From positions 1 to 64,000 of the forward strand of contig JANYAE010000001.1 of NCBI GenBank assembly GCA_025355105.1: a stretch of 64,000 nt of DNA. The letters are read 5' to 3'. The position numbers and the translations under genes were made by a program. Positions 37,704 to 47,380 of the stretch are shown one piece after another; the first letter of the stretch is position 1; every line of letters begins with the position of its first letter. The notes under the pieces were generated by a model. It was not told the origin of the DNA and did no database searches. It was given only the letters and a program-made list of their open reading frames with translations. This stretch comes from Pseudomonadota bacterium. Lineage in GTDB: Bacteria > Pseudomonadota > Gammaproteobacteria > Steroidobacterales > Steroidobacteraceae.

Positions 37704-39665
37704 ATGCAACACGCGACCCTGACCGAAATCCTCGAGGCGAACCGCACGGCGCCGCGCTCGATCCACTACCTCGAGGGCGAGCACGACGAGCGCGTCGTGC
37801 CGTTCGGCGAACTGTACGAGCGCGCGCTCGGCATCCTCTGGCACCTGCAGAAGCTCGGCGCCGACCGCGGCGACAAGCTGATCGTCTTCCTCAACCACAA
37901 CGAGCAGTTCATCGACGGCTTCTGGGCAGCGCTCAGCGGCGGCATCGTGCCGGTACCGCTGGCTGTCGGCATTTCCGACGAGCACCGCCACAAGCTGCTG
38001 CGCATCGCGCGGCTGCTCGGCGACCCGTTTCTGTACACCGATCGCAAGAACCTCGACCGCCTCGGCGCGTTCGCCGAGAGCGTCGGCGAGTCCGCGACCT
38101 TCGAGCGCCTCAAGCGCCGCGCGTTCCTCGCCGACTCGCTCGATGACGTGGCGCGCGCCGGCCGCGTGGTCCGCGCGACGCCGGACGACGTCGCCTTCAT
38201 CCAGTTCTCGTCCGGCTCGACCAGCGCGCCGAAGGGTATCGTCCTCACGCACCGCAATGTGGTCGCGAACTGCCGCAGCACGACCGCCGCGGCGGGATTC
38301 AACGAACACGACGTCTCGCTGAGCTGGATGCCGCTGACCCACGACATGGGCTTGATCGGCAAGCACATCTTCATGTTCGCGAACCGCATCGAGAACCACC
38401 TGATGCCGACGGAGCTGTTCATCCGCCGACCGCTGCTGTGGCCGAAGTTCGCGAGCGAGCGGCGCGCGACGATCCTGAGCGCGCCTAACTTCGGCTATCG
38501 CCACTTTCTCAAGGTGCTCGGCGATCGGCAGCTCGAGAGCCTCGATCTCAGCGCCGTCCGGCTGATGTTCAACGGCGCCGAGCCGATCTCGGTCGAGCTC
38601 TGCAACGAGTTCATGGAGCGCATGGCGCCGCACGGCCTGAAGCGGACAGCGATGTTCCCTGTCTATGGCCTGGCGGAGGCGACCCTGGCGGCCACGTTCC
38701 CGGTACCCGGCACGGTCTACAGCGCGATCCGCTTCGACCGGCACCGGCTGGTGCTCGGTGCGCCGGCTGGCCGCGCCGGGGCCGATGCACGCGACGCGCT
38801 GTCGCTGATGAATGTCGGGCGGCCGATCCCCGGGACGGAAGTCCGGATCGCGGCCGAGGACCGCTCGCCGCTGCCGGACGGGCACGTCGGACACCTGCTG
38901 ATCCGCGGCGAGAACGTCACCAAGGGCTACTACGAGGCGCCTGAGATCAACGCCCGCACGATCACCGCCGACGGCTGGCTCGACACCGGTGATCTCGGCG
39001 TATTCGTCGACGGCGACCTGTACATCACCGGTCGCGCCAAGGAGATCATCTTCGTCAACGGCCAGAACTACTATCCGCACGACCTCGAGGAGATCGCGCA
39101 GCGCGCCGAGGGCCTCGAGCTCGGCAAAGTGGTCGCCGCCGGCACTCGCCCTGCGGGCGCCGAAGGCGACCAGCTGACCTTCTTCATCTTGCACCGCGGT
39201 TCGCTCGAGGATTTCCTGCCGGTCGCCGCCGAGGTGACCCGGCTGGTCAACGAGCACGCCGGGCTCGAGGTGGCGCACGTCGTCCCGGTCAAGCGCATCC
39301 CGAAGACCACCAGCGGCAAGATCCAGCGCGTGCAGCTCGAGGAGGCCTTCGTCGCCGGTGAATTCGTCGACGAGATGGTCGCGCTGGAGCGCCTGCGCGA
39401 GGCGCACCACGGACACCGCGACGCCGGCGCCGGCGTCGAGAGCAAGATCAAGGCGATCTGCGACGGCGCCCTGCCCGGCAAGCGCGTCGAGGTCGACGAC
39501 AACCTGTTCGAGATCGGCGCAAGCTCGCTGACGCTGATCCAGATTCATGAGGAGATCGACAAGGAGTACCCGGGCATCGTCGACCTGACCGAGCTGTTCG
39601 ACTACCCGACGGTCGCCTCGCTCGCCAAGCACGTCGAATCCAAGCTCGCGGCGCAGCGCGCCTGA
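37704..39665 (+). CDS. Adenylating enzyme (fatty acyl-AMP ligase-like) with C-terminal carrier domain
   Basis: 653 residues. The AMP-binding domain (about 1-560) has the P-loop FSSGSTSAPKGIVLTHRN, WMPLTHDMGLIG, a YGLAEATL A5-type motif, the adenosine-binding DTGDLG and the C-terminal Lys motif TTSGKIQR. WMPLTHDMGLIG resembles fatty acyl-AMP ligases. Residues about 575-653 are an acyl/peptidyl carrier domain with the phosphopantetheine Ser at 608 (IGASSLTLIQ). The protein should activate a carboxylic acid as its adenylate and load it onto its own carrier domain. A ribosome-binding site AAGGA lies nine bases before the ATG. The upstream P450 and the nearby phosphopantetheinyl transferase fit as partners. 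Confidence 0.9.
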   Translation: MQHATLTEILEANRTAPRSIHYLEGEHDERVVPFGELYERALGILWHLQKLGADRGDKLIVFLNHNEQFIDGFWAALSGGIVPVPLAVGISDEHRHKLLRIARLLGDPFLYTDRKNLDRLGAFAESVGESATFERLKRRAFLADSLDDVARAGRVVRATPDDVAFIQFSSGSTSAPKGIVLTHRNVVANCRSTTAAAGFNEHDVSLSWMPLTHDMGLIGKHIFMFANRIENHLMPTELFIRRPLLWPKFASERRATILSAPNFGYRHFLKVLGDRQLESLDLSAVRLMFNGAEPISVELCNEFMERMAPHGLKRTAMFPVYGLAEATLAATFPVPGTVYSAIRFDRHRLVLGAPAGRAGADARDALSLMNVGRPIPGTEVRIAAEDRSPLPDGHVGHLLIRGENVTKGYYEAPEINARTITADGWLDTGDLGVFVDGDLYITGRAKEIIFVNGQNYYPHDLEEIAQRAEGLELGKVVAAGTRPAGAEGDQLTFFILHRGSLEDFLPVAAEVTRLVNEHAGLEVAHVVPVKRIPKTTSGKIQRVQLEEAFVAGEFVDEMVALERLREAHHGHRDAGAGVESKIKAICDGALPGKRVEVDDNLFEIGASSLTLIQIHEEIDKEYPGIVDLTELFDYPTVASLAKHVESKLAAQRA

Positions 39666-39697
39666 GCCCCGATCCGACCACACGGTCCCGAGCGCAA

Positions 39698-40714
39698 GTG
39701 GCACGGACGCCATCCCCGGATCCGAGCGCGCTGCCGCGCTTCGACGTCGCGCGCCTGACCGTGATCCGGCCACCTTTTCTGGTGGCCGCGATCCTCATGC
39801 TCGCGCTGCTGGTGGTGTTCGGCGAGCTGCCGGGGCGGCCGCTGATCCTGCACGTCCTGCAGAAGCTCGCGCATCCGAGCGTCTTCGGCGTGATCGCGCT
39901 CGGCGTCCTAGTGCTGTCGCGCCAGCGCGCCGCGCCGGCGCGCCCGGCCTGGCGCGACTACCTGACGGCGCTGGTGATCGCGCTCGCGATCGGTGGCATC
40001 ACGGAGCTCGGCCAGCTGTTCACCCACCGCGACCCGTCGCTGCGCGACGTCGGACTCGACGGCCGCGGCGCGGCCTGCGTGCTGGCGCTGGCCGCCGCCT
40101 TCGACGTCCGCTGCCGCCCGGGCGAGCGTCCGGGCCGCTGGCGGGCGTTGTACATCGCCGCCGCGGCAGTTCTCGCCGCGGTGATCCTGACGCCGCTCGC
40201 GTGGACGGTCGCCGGCTACACGCTGCGGACGGCGCGGTTCCCGGCGTTGTTCGTGCCAGCGACGCGGCTCGACCTCGTGTTCCTGTCCGGCACCAGCGGC
40301 GGACTCGAACGCTTCGCGCTGCCGGCGGCGTTCGCGCGCGAGGCCGGCGAGATGGCGCTGCGCGTACCGCTGCTGACGCGTCCGTACGCTGGCGTCACCT
40401 TGGACGAGCCGCGAGCGGACTGGACCGGCTATCGGACGCTGGCCGTCGACGTGACCAACCCCGGGCGCAGCGACCTCGAGCTCACCGTCCGCGTCCATGA
40501 TCGCGAGCACAACTGGACCTACGCCGATCGCTTCAACGTCACCGTCACGATTGCGGCCGGACACCGACAGACCCTCGAGTTTCCGCTCGAGACGGTCCGC
40601 CTCGCGCCGCACGGCCGAACGCTTGACCTCGCGCACGTGGCGAACGTCGCGCTGTTCCGCAGCGGACCGGACGGGCCGCGCGAATTCTGGCTGCAGCGCG
40701 TTGAGCTGCGCTGA
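39698..40714 (+). CDS. VanZ-like membrane protein with C-terminal beta-rich domain
   Basis: 338 residues. The N-terminal half has about five hydrophobic segments with the VanZ-type pattern, including LQKLAHPSVFGVIALGVLVL and a GGITELGQLF segment. After a membrane segment around 145-165 the rest looks like a beta-rich extracytoplasmic domain (WTGYRTLAVDVTNPG, VRVHDREHNWTYADRFN), resembling carbohydrate-binding-like modules. No enzyme motif is visible. It starts with a GTG 32 bases after the adenylating enzyme gene and is probably in the same operon with it and the P450. A role in export or cell-envelope display of their product is only a guess. Confidence 0.7.
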   Translation: MARTPSPDPSALPRFDVARLTVIRPPFLVAAILMLALLVVFGELPGRPLILHVLQKLAHPSVFGVIALGVLVLSRQRAAPARPAWRDYLTALVIALAIGGITELGQLFTHRDPSLRDVGLDGRGAACVLALAAAFDVRCRPGERPGRWRALYIAAAAVLAAVILTPLAWTVAGYTLRTARFPALFVPATRLDLVFLSGTSGGLERFALPAAFAREAGEMALRVPLLTRPYAGVTLDEPRADWTGYRTLAVDVTNPGRSDLELTVRVHDREHNWTYADRFNVTVTIAAGHRQTLEFPLETVRLAPHGRTLDLAHVANVALFRSGPDGPREFWLQRVELR

Positions 40715-41124
40715 CTCCGCGCCGCGCCGCGAGCCCGCGGCGGGTCGCGGCGCGGCGGATTCGACCGGCTGCGGGCGCAGGCGCGAATAGCGTCATTCGC
40801 TGGTCGAGCTCACGCGCTGCGTCGCATCACGCGGTGCGCGATCCGGATTGCAAGTTGCGCGGACGGCGCGCACTGTCGGCAGCGAGACCCACAACGCGCA
40901 ACAGGCTGCCCTGAACGGAAGCTGCGCGAACCGACGCGCATGGCGCGTCGATGAGGCGACGCCACTCGACACGCCACACGCGGCGAGGGAGGTGAGCCGA
41001 CGGCAATGCCGGCTGAACAACTCACGGCCTCGCGAGCGCCGAACACCGACGACACGCTGCCTCCCGACGAGTCGCCCGCGGTCGCACGATCCGACGCCCG
41101 TCTCTCCAGATTCGGAGACGCAAC
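40715..41124. other. 410-base region without a recognisable gene
   Basis: No frame here has family-like sequence or the codon pattern of the neighbours, and no inverted repeat with a T-run was found. It ends with a clear ribosome-binding site (GGAG at 41114-41117) for the sedolisin gene, so its last part must be the 5' leader and promoter of that gene. Confidence 0.5.
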
Positions 41125-42693
41125 ATGCAAATGCGCACACTGAACGGAAGCGAACGGACCCCTGCTGCCGGCGCCCGGCCGATCGCCGCCGCCGATCCCG
41201 GCGAACGCCTCGAGGTCAGCCTGATTCTGCGCTCACCTGCCGCCGGCGCGCTGCGCGCCCGGGTCGAGCGGGTCGTCGCCGGCGACCGATCGGACCGCCA
41301 CCTGAGTCGCGAGGAATTCGCGGCGACGCACGGCGCGCGACCGGACGATCTGGCCGCCGTTCGCAAGTTCGCTGCGGGATTCGGCCTCGCGGTCGTCCAG
41401 GAGCACGGTCCGCGGCGGAGCGTCGTGCTGTCCGGCACGGTCGCGCAGTTCAACAAGGCCTTCGACGTGCAGCTGACGCACTACCAGCACGACCAGGGCA
41501 CCTATCGCGGCCACGCCGGCGCAATCTCGCTTCCGGACGCCGTCCACGAGCGTGTCATCGGCGTGTTTGGTCTCGACAACCGGCCACAGGCGAAGCCGCA
41601 CTTTCGTATGCGCCGACCGTCGACCGACAACGCGCCGGCCGCCTCGTTCAGCGCGCCGCAGCTGGCGGCCCTGTACGACTTCCCGGGCGGAACCGGTCAG
41701 GGCGAGTGCATCGCGATCATCGAGCTCGGCGGCGGCTTTCGCACCGTCGATCTGGCGCAGTATTTCGCCAAGCTCGGCATGCACGTGCCGACGATCGCGG
41801 CGATTTCCGTCGACCACGGTCGCAACCATCCGACCGGCGATCCCAACGGTCCGGACGGCGAGGTCATGCTGGACATCGAGATCGCCGGCGCGACGGCGCC
41901 GCAGGCGAAGTTCGCGGTCTACTTCGCCCCGAATACCGACGCGGGGTTCATCGACGCCGTGACCACGGCGATTCACGATATGAACAACCGGCCGTCGGTG
42001 ATCTCGATCAGCTGGGGCGGCGCAGAGTCCAGCTGGAGCGCCCAGGCGATGGCGGCGCTGGACCAGGCCTTTCAGGAGGCGCTGGCGCTCGGCGTCACGG
42101 TCTGCGTGGCATCCGGCGACAACGGCTCGAGCGACGGCGTCGGCGACGGCCGCGAGCACGTCGACTTTCCGGCCTCGAGCCCGCACGTGCTCGCCTGCGG
42201 CGGCACCAGCCTGCGCGCCCGCGACGGACAGATTGCCACCGAGACGGTCTGGAACGACGGCCTGGCGGGCGGTGCGGGCGGCGGCGGCGTCAGCGCCGTA
42301 TTCGCCGTGCCGGCGTGGCAGAACGGCCTGCCAGTGGCGAGCACCGCGGGCACGACACCGCTGACGATGCGCGGCGTCCCGGACGTCGCCGGTGACGCAG
42401 ACCCGCAGACCGGCTACGACGTGCGCGTCGACGGCTCCGACGCGGTCATCGGCGGGACCAGCGCGGTGGCGCCACTCTGGGCGGCACTGATCGCGCGCCT
42501 CAACTCGACCGCGCAGACCAAGCTCGGCTTCATCAATTCGCAGCTCTACGCCGAGCGCGGCCTGCTTAACGACATCACCGTCGGCAGCAACGGCGACTTC
42601 GTCGCGACCGCTGGCTGGGACGCGTGTACGGGGCTCGGCACGCCAAACGGCGTCAGGCTGGCCTCGGCGCTGGCGAGAACCAGCACGCGATAG
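41125..42693 (+). CDS. Sedolisin family serine-carboxyl peptidase (S53, kumamolisin-like)
   Basis: 522 residues. An N-terminal pro-domain (about 20-165) precedes the catalytic domain. The Glu-Asp pair is in GEVMLDIEIAG (Glu246, Asp250, four apart as in kumamolisin), the oxyanion-hole Asp is Asp332 in SGDNGS, and the nucleophile is Ser446 in GGTSAVAP. A C-terminal calcium site is suggested by NDITVGSNG and GWDACTG. These enzymes are acid-active endopeptidases and cut off their own pro-domain. The N-terminus MQMRTLNGSERT has no signal peptide, as in kumamolisin, so its route of export, if any, is unknown. A ribosome-binding site GGAG lies seven bases before the ATG. A strong terminator follows. 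Confidence 0.93.
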   Translation: MQMRTLNGSERTPAAGARPIAAADPGERLEVSLILRSPAAGALRARVERVVAGDRSDRHLSREEFAATHGARPDDLAAVRKFAAGFGLAVVQEHGPRRSVVLSGTVAQFNKAFDVQLTHYQHDQGTYRGHAGAISLPDAVHERVIGVFGLDNRPQAKPHFRMRRPSTDNAPAASFSAPQLAALYDFPGGTGQGECIAIIELGGGFRTVDLAQYFAKLGMHVPTIAAISVDHGRNHPTGDPNGPDGEVMLDIEIAGATAPQAKFAVYFAPNTDAGFIDAVTTAIHDMNNRPSVISISWGGAESSWSAQAMAALDQAFQEALALGVTVCVASGDNGSSDGVGDGREHVDFPASSPHVLACGGTSLRARDGQIATETVWNDGLAGGAGGGGVSAVFAVPAWQNGLPVASTAGTTPLTMRGVPDVAGDADPQTGYDVRVDGSDAVIGGTSAVAPLWAALIARLNSTAQTKLGFINSQLYAERGLLNDITVGSNGDFVATAGWDACTGLGTPNGVRLASALARTSTR

Positions 42694-42746
42694 AGCGTGT
42701 TGGGCACGACCGGGCAACCTCTCCTAGGGTCCGGTCGCGTCCTTGA

Positions 42747-42781
42747 GTCGCGCGGCGTCATGCGCCGCGCGACGTTTTTTT
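42747..42781 (+). terminator. Rho-independent terminator of the sedolisin gene
   Basis: A perfect 11-base-pair stem (GTCGCGCGGCG with CGCCGCGCGAC, loop TCATG) is followed by G and seven T residues. It lies 53 bases after the sedolisin stop and is the clearest terminator in the window. Confidence 0.92.
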
Positions 42782-42904
42782 GACGGCTTCGGATGGCCGC
42801 TCAACGCTCCCGCGAGCGCCGGCGGCACGCCGCGGGACGGTCGCGGGAGCTGAATCGAACCAGCTGCCGGACCGGTGAGGGCGAGGACAACTGGTTGATT
42901 TTAT

Positions 42905-42980
42905 TGGTGCCGGTGGAGAGACTTGAACTCCCGACCTCTCGCTTACGAAGCGACTGCTCTACCAACTGAGCTACACCGGC
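42905..42980 (-). tRNA. tRNA-Thr (anticodon CGT)
   Basis: 76 bases including an encoded CCA. The acceptor stem GCCGGTG/CACCGGC is perfect, the D-arm is GCTC-AGTTGGTA-GAGC, the anticodon loop is TTCGTAA giving CGT (reads ACG), and the T-arm is GGGAG-TTCAAGT-CTCTC. The first pair of the anticodon stem is G-G. A promoter lies just upstream on the same strand. Confidence 0.96.
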
Positions 42981-42994
42981 GCGAAAGGCGGCGC

Positions 42995-43024
42995 AGTATA
43001 CGGAAACAGCCCTGCCGGCGGCAA
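42995..43024 (-). promoter_or_regulatory. Promoter of tRNA-Thr
   Basis: On the minus strand TTGCCG (-35, 43024-43019) and TATACT (-10, 43000-42995) are 18 bases apart. The -10 ends 14 bases before the tRNA 5' end, leaving a leader of about seven bases. Confidence 0.65.
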
Positions 43025-43052
43025 CGCGATTGGCCGCGCCGCGCCGGCGCCG

Positions 43053-44003
43053 CTAGTCCGCCTTCGCGATGTCGCGCAGCGGCCGCGGCAGCGCGAACAC
43101 CACGTGCTCGGTGCGGCCCGGCACCTCAAGCGCCGGCTCCCCGCCCCACTCTCGGAGGCGCGTCACCACCTGCTGCACCAGGATCTCGGGCGCCGATGCG
43201 CCCGCAGTGACCCCGACCGACCGGGCACCGGCGAACCACTGCCGTTGCAGATCGTCCGCGCCGTCGACCAGGTAGCCTGCCACCCCACGCTTGGCCGCGA
43301 TCTCCCGTAGCCGGTTCGAGTTCGAGCTCGTGCTCGAGCCGACCACGACCAGGACGTCGCAGCTCGCCACCAGCTCCTTGACCGAATCCTGCCGGTTCTG
43401 GGTCGCGTAGCAGATGTCTTCCTTACGCGGCGAGGCGAGACCGGGGAAGCGCGCCTTGAGCGTCTCGACGATCCGCGCCGTGTCGTCAACCGACAGCGTC
43501 GTCTGCGTGACGAAGGCAAGCCGCGACGGGTCGCGGACCTCCAGCTTCATCGCGTCCTCCGGCGTCTCGACCAGGTAGATCCGTCCACCGAGCGATTCGT
43601 CGAACTGGCCGGTCGTACCCTCAACCTCCGGGTGACCGGCGTGTCCGATCAGGATCACCTCGCGCGCGTCGCGCGCGTAGCGGGTCACCTCCATGTGCAC
43701 CTTGGTGACCAGCGGGCAGGTCGCGTCGAACACGTGCAGCGCGCGGCGCGCGGCCTGCTGCTGCACCGCGCGCGACACGCCGTGCGCGCTGAAGATCACG
43801 GTCGCCCCGTCCGGGACCTCGTCCAGCTCCTCGACGAACACCGCGCCGAGCGCACGCAGACGTTCGACGACGTAGCGGTTGTGCACGACCTCGTGGCGCA
43901 CGTAGATTGGGGCGCCGAACAGCGCGACCGCGCGCTCGACGATGTCGATCGCCCGGTCGACGCCGGCGCAGAAGCCGCGCGGATTGGCGAGGTGGATCTT
44001 CAC
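43053..44003 (-). CDS. ispH: 4-hydroxy-3-methylbut-2-enyl diphosphate reductase
   Basis: 316 residues. IspH is the last enzyme of the non-mevalonate isoprenoid pathway and makes IPP and DMAPP. The three Cys ligands of its Fe-S cluster are in [24 protein letters not shown] and [11 protein letters not shown], and the catalytic Glu is in [16 protein letters not shown] and [10 protein letters not shown] are further family blocks. The GTG start overlaps the lspA stop (GTGA). It ends the operon murJ-ribF-ileS-lspA-ispH. Its product feeds the polyprenyl diphosphate synthase encoded at 52.8 kb. Confidence 0.97.
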   Translation of the reverse strand: MKIHLANPRGFCAGVDRAIDIVERAVALFGAPIYVRHEVVHNRYVVERLRALGAVFVEELDEVPDGATVIFSAHGVSRAVQQQAARRALHVFDATCPLVTKVHMEVTRYARDAREVILIGHAGHPEVEGTTGQFDESLGGRIYLVETPEDAMKLEVRDPSRLAFVTQTTLSVDDTARIVETLKARFPGLASPRKEDICYATQNRQDSVKELVASCDVLVVVGSSTSSNSNRLREIAAKRGVAGYLVDGADDLQRQWFAGARSVGVTAGASAPEILVQQVVTRLREWGGEPALEVPGRTEHVVFALPRPLRDIAKAD

Positions 44004-44548
44004 GGCGTGGTCGGCGGCGACCCCGGGTCGGGCGCCGGCGCGCCGCGGCTGCGGCGCGACTCGAGCAGCGAGTCGAGGATCAGCAGCCCCGCGCCAATCG
44101 TGATCGCCGTGTCGGCGACGTTGAATGCCGGAAAGTACCAGCGTTCGAACCAGTGAAAGTGGATGAAGTCGACGACGTGACCGCGCAGCAGGCGGTCGGT
44201 CGCATTGCCGAGCGCGCCGCCGAGGATGAGCGCGAGCCCGCTCGCGAGCAGTGCGCTCCCCGGCGCGCGCAGCCGCAGCAGCCAGACGACGATCCCGACG
44301 CTGACCAGCGCGGCGAGCCCGAGGAACAGGTAGTGCTGCCAGCCGGAGGCGTCGCTCAGGAAGCTGAACGCGGCGCCCTTGTTGTGCAGCCGCGTAAGCT
44401 CGAGTATCGGCAACAGCGCCTTGCGCTCGAACAGCTCGAAACGCGCGACGATGATGGCCTTGGTAGCCTGGTCGAGCGCGATCACTAGCAGGCTCAGCCA
44501 CAGCCAGCGGACCGCGCTCGGCATCGCGGCGGTACCCGGCGCGTTCAT
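44000..44548 (-). CDS. lspA: Lipoprotein signal peptidase (signal peptidase II)
   Basis: 182 residues with four membrane segments. LspA removes signal peptides from diacylated prolipoproteins in the inner membrane. The catalytic Asp residues are in [15 protein letters not shown] and [21 protein letters not shown] in the first helix is also typical. The C-terminus has a short Pro/Gly-rich cytoplasmic tail. The ATG overlaps the ileS stop (ATGA). The ileS-lspA-ispH order is conserved in many proteobacteria. Confidence 0.96.
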   Translation of the reverse strand: MNAPGTAAMPSAVRWLWLSLLVIALDQATKAIIVARFELFERKALLPILELTRLHNKGAAFSFLSDASGWQHYLFLGLAALVSVGIVVWLLRLRAPGSALLASGLALILGGALGNATDRLLRGHVVDFIHFHWFERWYFPAFNVADTAITIGAGLLILDSLLESRRSRGAPAPDPGSPPTTP

Positions 44549-47367
44549 GCGAACCTCCGCGTCTCGCCCGGCCCGTCGAGGTTGCTCGCGCAGCGCGCGC
44601 AGATTTCCGGGTGCCGCGGGTCGCCGCCGACGTCCGCTCGCAGGTGCCAGCAGCGCACGCACTTCCTCTCGGTGCTGGGTCGCACGGCGATGTAGACGCC
44701 TGCCTTGGCGACGCCCGGCGCCGGCACCGCATCGGCCGGGCGCGTGGCCGCGTCGTGCAGCCGCGCCTCCGAGGTGATCAGCGCAAAGTGCAGCTCGTCG
44801 CCGAGCGGTGCGAGCCGCGCGTGCACCGCCGGCTCCGCCCAGACGTCGACGACGGCGTCGAGCGTGCCGCCGATCAGGCCGGCGCCGCGCAAAGCCTCGA
44901 GTTCCCGGCTGACGTCGGCTTTCAGGGCGATCACGGCGTCCCAGTCGACTTCGGCGTCGGCGGTCGCCGCCGGCAGCACGTGCCACTGCGAGAGGAATAC
45001 CGACTCGGGACGGCCGGCGGCCGCCGGCAGGGCCTGCCAGATTTCCTCGGCCGTGAACGACAGGATCGGCGCCAGCCAGCGCACCATCGACTCGGCGATG
45101 TGCCACAGCGCCGTCTGTGCCGAGCGCCGCGCCGGGCCGCCTGCCGGCGTCGTGTAGAGACGATCCTTGATGACGTCGAGGTAGAAGGCGCCGAGGTCAA
45201 CGACGCAGAAGTTGTGCATCGTCTGGTAGATCACATGGAACTCGTAGCTGCGGTACGCGGCGACGATCTGCTGCTGCACCGCGTGGGCGCGGGCGATCGC
45301 CCAGCGATCCAGCGCGACCAGCTCGGCGGCCGGCAGCGCGTGCTCGTCGGGCACGAAGCCGGCGAGGTTGCCGAGCAGGAAGCGCACCGTGTTGCGCATG
45401 CGCCGGTAAGAGTCGGCCATCCGCTTCAGGATCTCGTCGGAGACCGCGATCTCGTTCGCGTAGTCGGTGGCCGCGACCCACAGGCGCAACACGTCCGCGC
45501 CGAGCGAGCTGATGACCTTCTGCGGCACGATCGTGTTGCCGAGCGACTTCGACATCTTGCGGCCCTTCTCGTCCACGGTGAAGCCGTGGGTGAGAACGCC
45601 GCGGTACGGCGCGTGACCGTGCATCGCCACCGACGTCAGCAGCGACGAGTGAAACCAGCCGCGGTGCTGGTCCGAGCCCTCGAGATAGAGATCGGCCGGG
45701 AAGCGCAGTTCCGGCATCAGGTGCGGCGTGCACCAGTGCGAGACGCCGGAGTCGACCCAGACGTCCATGACGTCGGTTGACTTCTCGTAGTCCGCGGCCT
45801 CCGCGCCGAGCAGTTCCTCGGGCTTGAGGTCGAACCACGCGTCGATGCCGCCCTGCTCGACGCGCGCGGCGACCGCGTCGATGAGCTCGACGGTGCGCGG
45901 GTGCAATTCGCCGCTGACACGGTGGATGAAGAACGGGATCGGCACGCCCCAGGTGCGCTGGCGCGAGACGCACCAGTCCGGGCGGCCCTCGATCATGCTG
46001 TAGATGCGATTCTCGCCCCAGCCCGGCGTGAAACTCACCTTGCGGATCTCAGCGAGCGACTGCGCGCGCAGGCCCTCCTTCTCCATGCTGATGAACCACT
46101 GCGGCGTGGCGCGGAAGATCACCGGTGTCTTGTGCCGCCAGCAGTGCGGGTAGCTGTGGCGGTACGGCGCGTGCGACAGCAGCCGTCCGGCCGCGGCGAG
46201 CACCTCCACGACCTTCGGATTGGCCTCGAACACCTGCAGGCCGGCGAACAACGGCGTCGACGCGACGAAGCGGCCGTCGCCACCTACCGGGTTGTCGACC
46301 GGCAGGCCATAGCGCTGCCCGACAATGTAGTCGTCGAGACCGTGTCCGGGCGCCGTGTGGACGCAGCCGGTGCCGGCGTCGAGGGTCACGTGGCCGCCGA
46401 GGATCACCGGGACCTCGCGGTCGTAGAACGGGTGCCGAAGCCTCAGGCCCTCGAGCGCGCTGCCCTTGAGGCGGGCGATCGCTGCCAGCGTGCCGAAGCC
46501 GCCGCGCACGGCGAGTGCCGGCGCGAGCTCGGCAGCGGCGATCAGCGTCTCCGGGCCGTTGGCTCCGTCGGCGCGCAGCAGCGCGTACTCCAAATCCGGG
46601 TGGACGGTGACCGCCTGGCTCGCCGGCAGCGTCCACGGCGTCGTGGTCCAGATCACGACGCTCGCCGCCGGCAGGTCGCCGGCGTCGACGCCGGCCCGCC
46701 GGCCGAGGTCGGCCGTGTCGACCACCGCGTAGCGGACGTCGATGCTCGGGCTGGTGCGCTCCTCGTACTCGACCTCCGCCTCGGCGAGCGAGGAGCGGCA
46801 GTCGAGGCACCAGTGCACGGGCTTGTAGCCCTTGTAGATGTGGCCGCGCGAGTAGATGAGGCCGAAGGCCCGCAGCTGCGCGGCCTCGTAGCCCGGCGCC
46901 ATCGTCAGGTAGGGCCGCTGCCAGTCGCCCATCACGCCGAGCCGCACGAAGTCGGCGCGCTGCGTCGCGACTTGCTTGCCGGCGTACTCGCGGCACGCCG
47001 CGCGAAATGCCTTGGCGTCGAGCTTGCCCCCGACCCGGCCGTGCGTCTTCTCGACCTGGTGTTCGATCGGCAAGCCGTGGCAGTCCCAACCCGGCACGTA
47101 CGGCGCGTCGTAGCCGTCCAGCGTGCGCGACTTGACGACGATGTCCTTGAGCACCTTATTGACCGCGTGGCCGATGTGAATCGCACCGTTGGCGTACGGC
47201 GGACCGTCCGCCAGGATGAAGGTCGGCCGGCCACGGGCCGCGGCGCGCAGCTTCGGGTAGACGTCGCGGCTCTGCCAGAACTCCAGCCAGCGCGGCTCGC
47301 GGTTCGCGAGATCCGCCTTCATCGGGAAGTCGGTCTGCGGCAGGTTGATCGTTTGCTTGTAGTCCAC
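44545..47367 (-). CDS. ileS: Isoleucyl-tRNA synthetase
   Basis: 940 residues, the bacterial type with a C-terminal zinc finger. The HIGH-type motif is in [20 protein letters not shown] is in [11 protein letters not shown], and the editing domain has [12 protein letters not shown]. The C-terminal zinc site is [12 protein letters not shown] with EICARC. It charges tRNA-Ile and edits valine. The chosen start is the GTG beginning [16 protein letters not shown], the E. coli-like N-terminus, 13 bases after ribF. The frame upstream of it is the overlapping wrong frame of ribF. Confidence 0.97.
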   Translation of the reverse strand: MDYKQTINLPQTDFPMKADLANREPRWLEFWQSRDVYPKLRAAARGRPTFILADGPPYANGAIHIGHAVNKVLKDIVVKSRTLDGYDAPYVPGWDCHGLPIEHQVEKTHGRVGGKLDAKAFRAACREYAGKQVATQRADFVRLGVMGDWQRPYLTMAPGYEAAQLRAFGLIYSRGHIYKGYKPVHWCLDCRSSLAEAEVEYEERTSPSIDVRYAVVDTADLGRRAGVDAGDLPAASVVIWTTTPWTLPASQAVTVHPDLEYALLRADGANGPETLIAAAELAPALAVRGGFGTLAAIARLKGSALEGLRLRHPFYDREVPVILGGHVTLDAGTGCVHTAPGHGLDDYIVGQRYGLPVDNPVGGDGRFVASTPLFAGLQVFEANPKVVEVLAAAGRLLSHAPYRHSYPHCWRHKTPVIFRATPQWFISMEKEGLRAQSLAEIRKVSFTPGWGENRIYSMIEGRPDWCVSRQRTWGVPIPFFIHRVSGELHPRTVELIDAVAARVEQGGIDAWFDLKPEELLGAEAADYEKSTDVMDVWVDSGVSHWCTPHLMPELRFPADLYLEGSDQHRGWFHSSLLTSVAMHGHAPYRGVLTHGFTVDEKGRKMSKSLGNTIVPQKVISSLGADVLRLWVAATDYANEIAVSDEILKRMADSYRRMRNTVRFLLGNLAGFVPDEHALPAAELVALDRWAIARAHAVQQQIVAAYRSYEFHVIYQTMHNFCVVDLGAFYLDVIKDRLYTTPAGGPARRSAQTALWHIAESMVRWLAPILSFTAEEIWQALPAAAGRPESVFLSQWHVLPAATADAEVDWDAVIALKADVSRELEALRGAGLIGGTLDAVVDVWAEPAVHARLAPLGDELHFALITSEARLHDAATRPADAVPAPGVAKAGVYIAVRPSTERKCVRCWHLRADVGGDPRHPEICARCASNLDGPGETRRFA

Positions 47368-47380
47368 TTCGGCTCTCGAA

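Noticed and set aside
40793-41140. Overlapping open frames of about 110 codons in the gap before the sedolisin gene.
   Set aside because: They are rich in Arg, Cys and Ser, share no family pattern, and do not follow the third-position G/C preference of real genes here.
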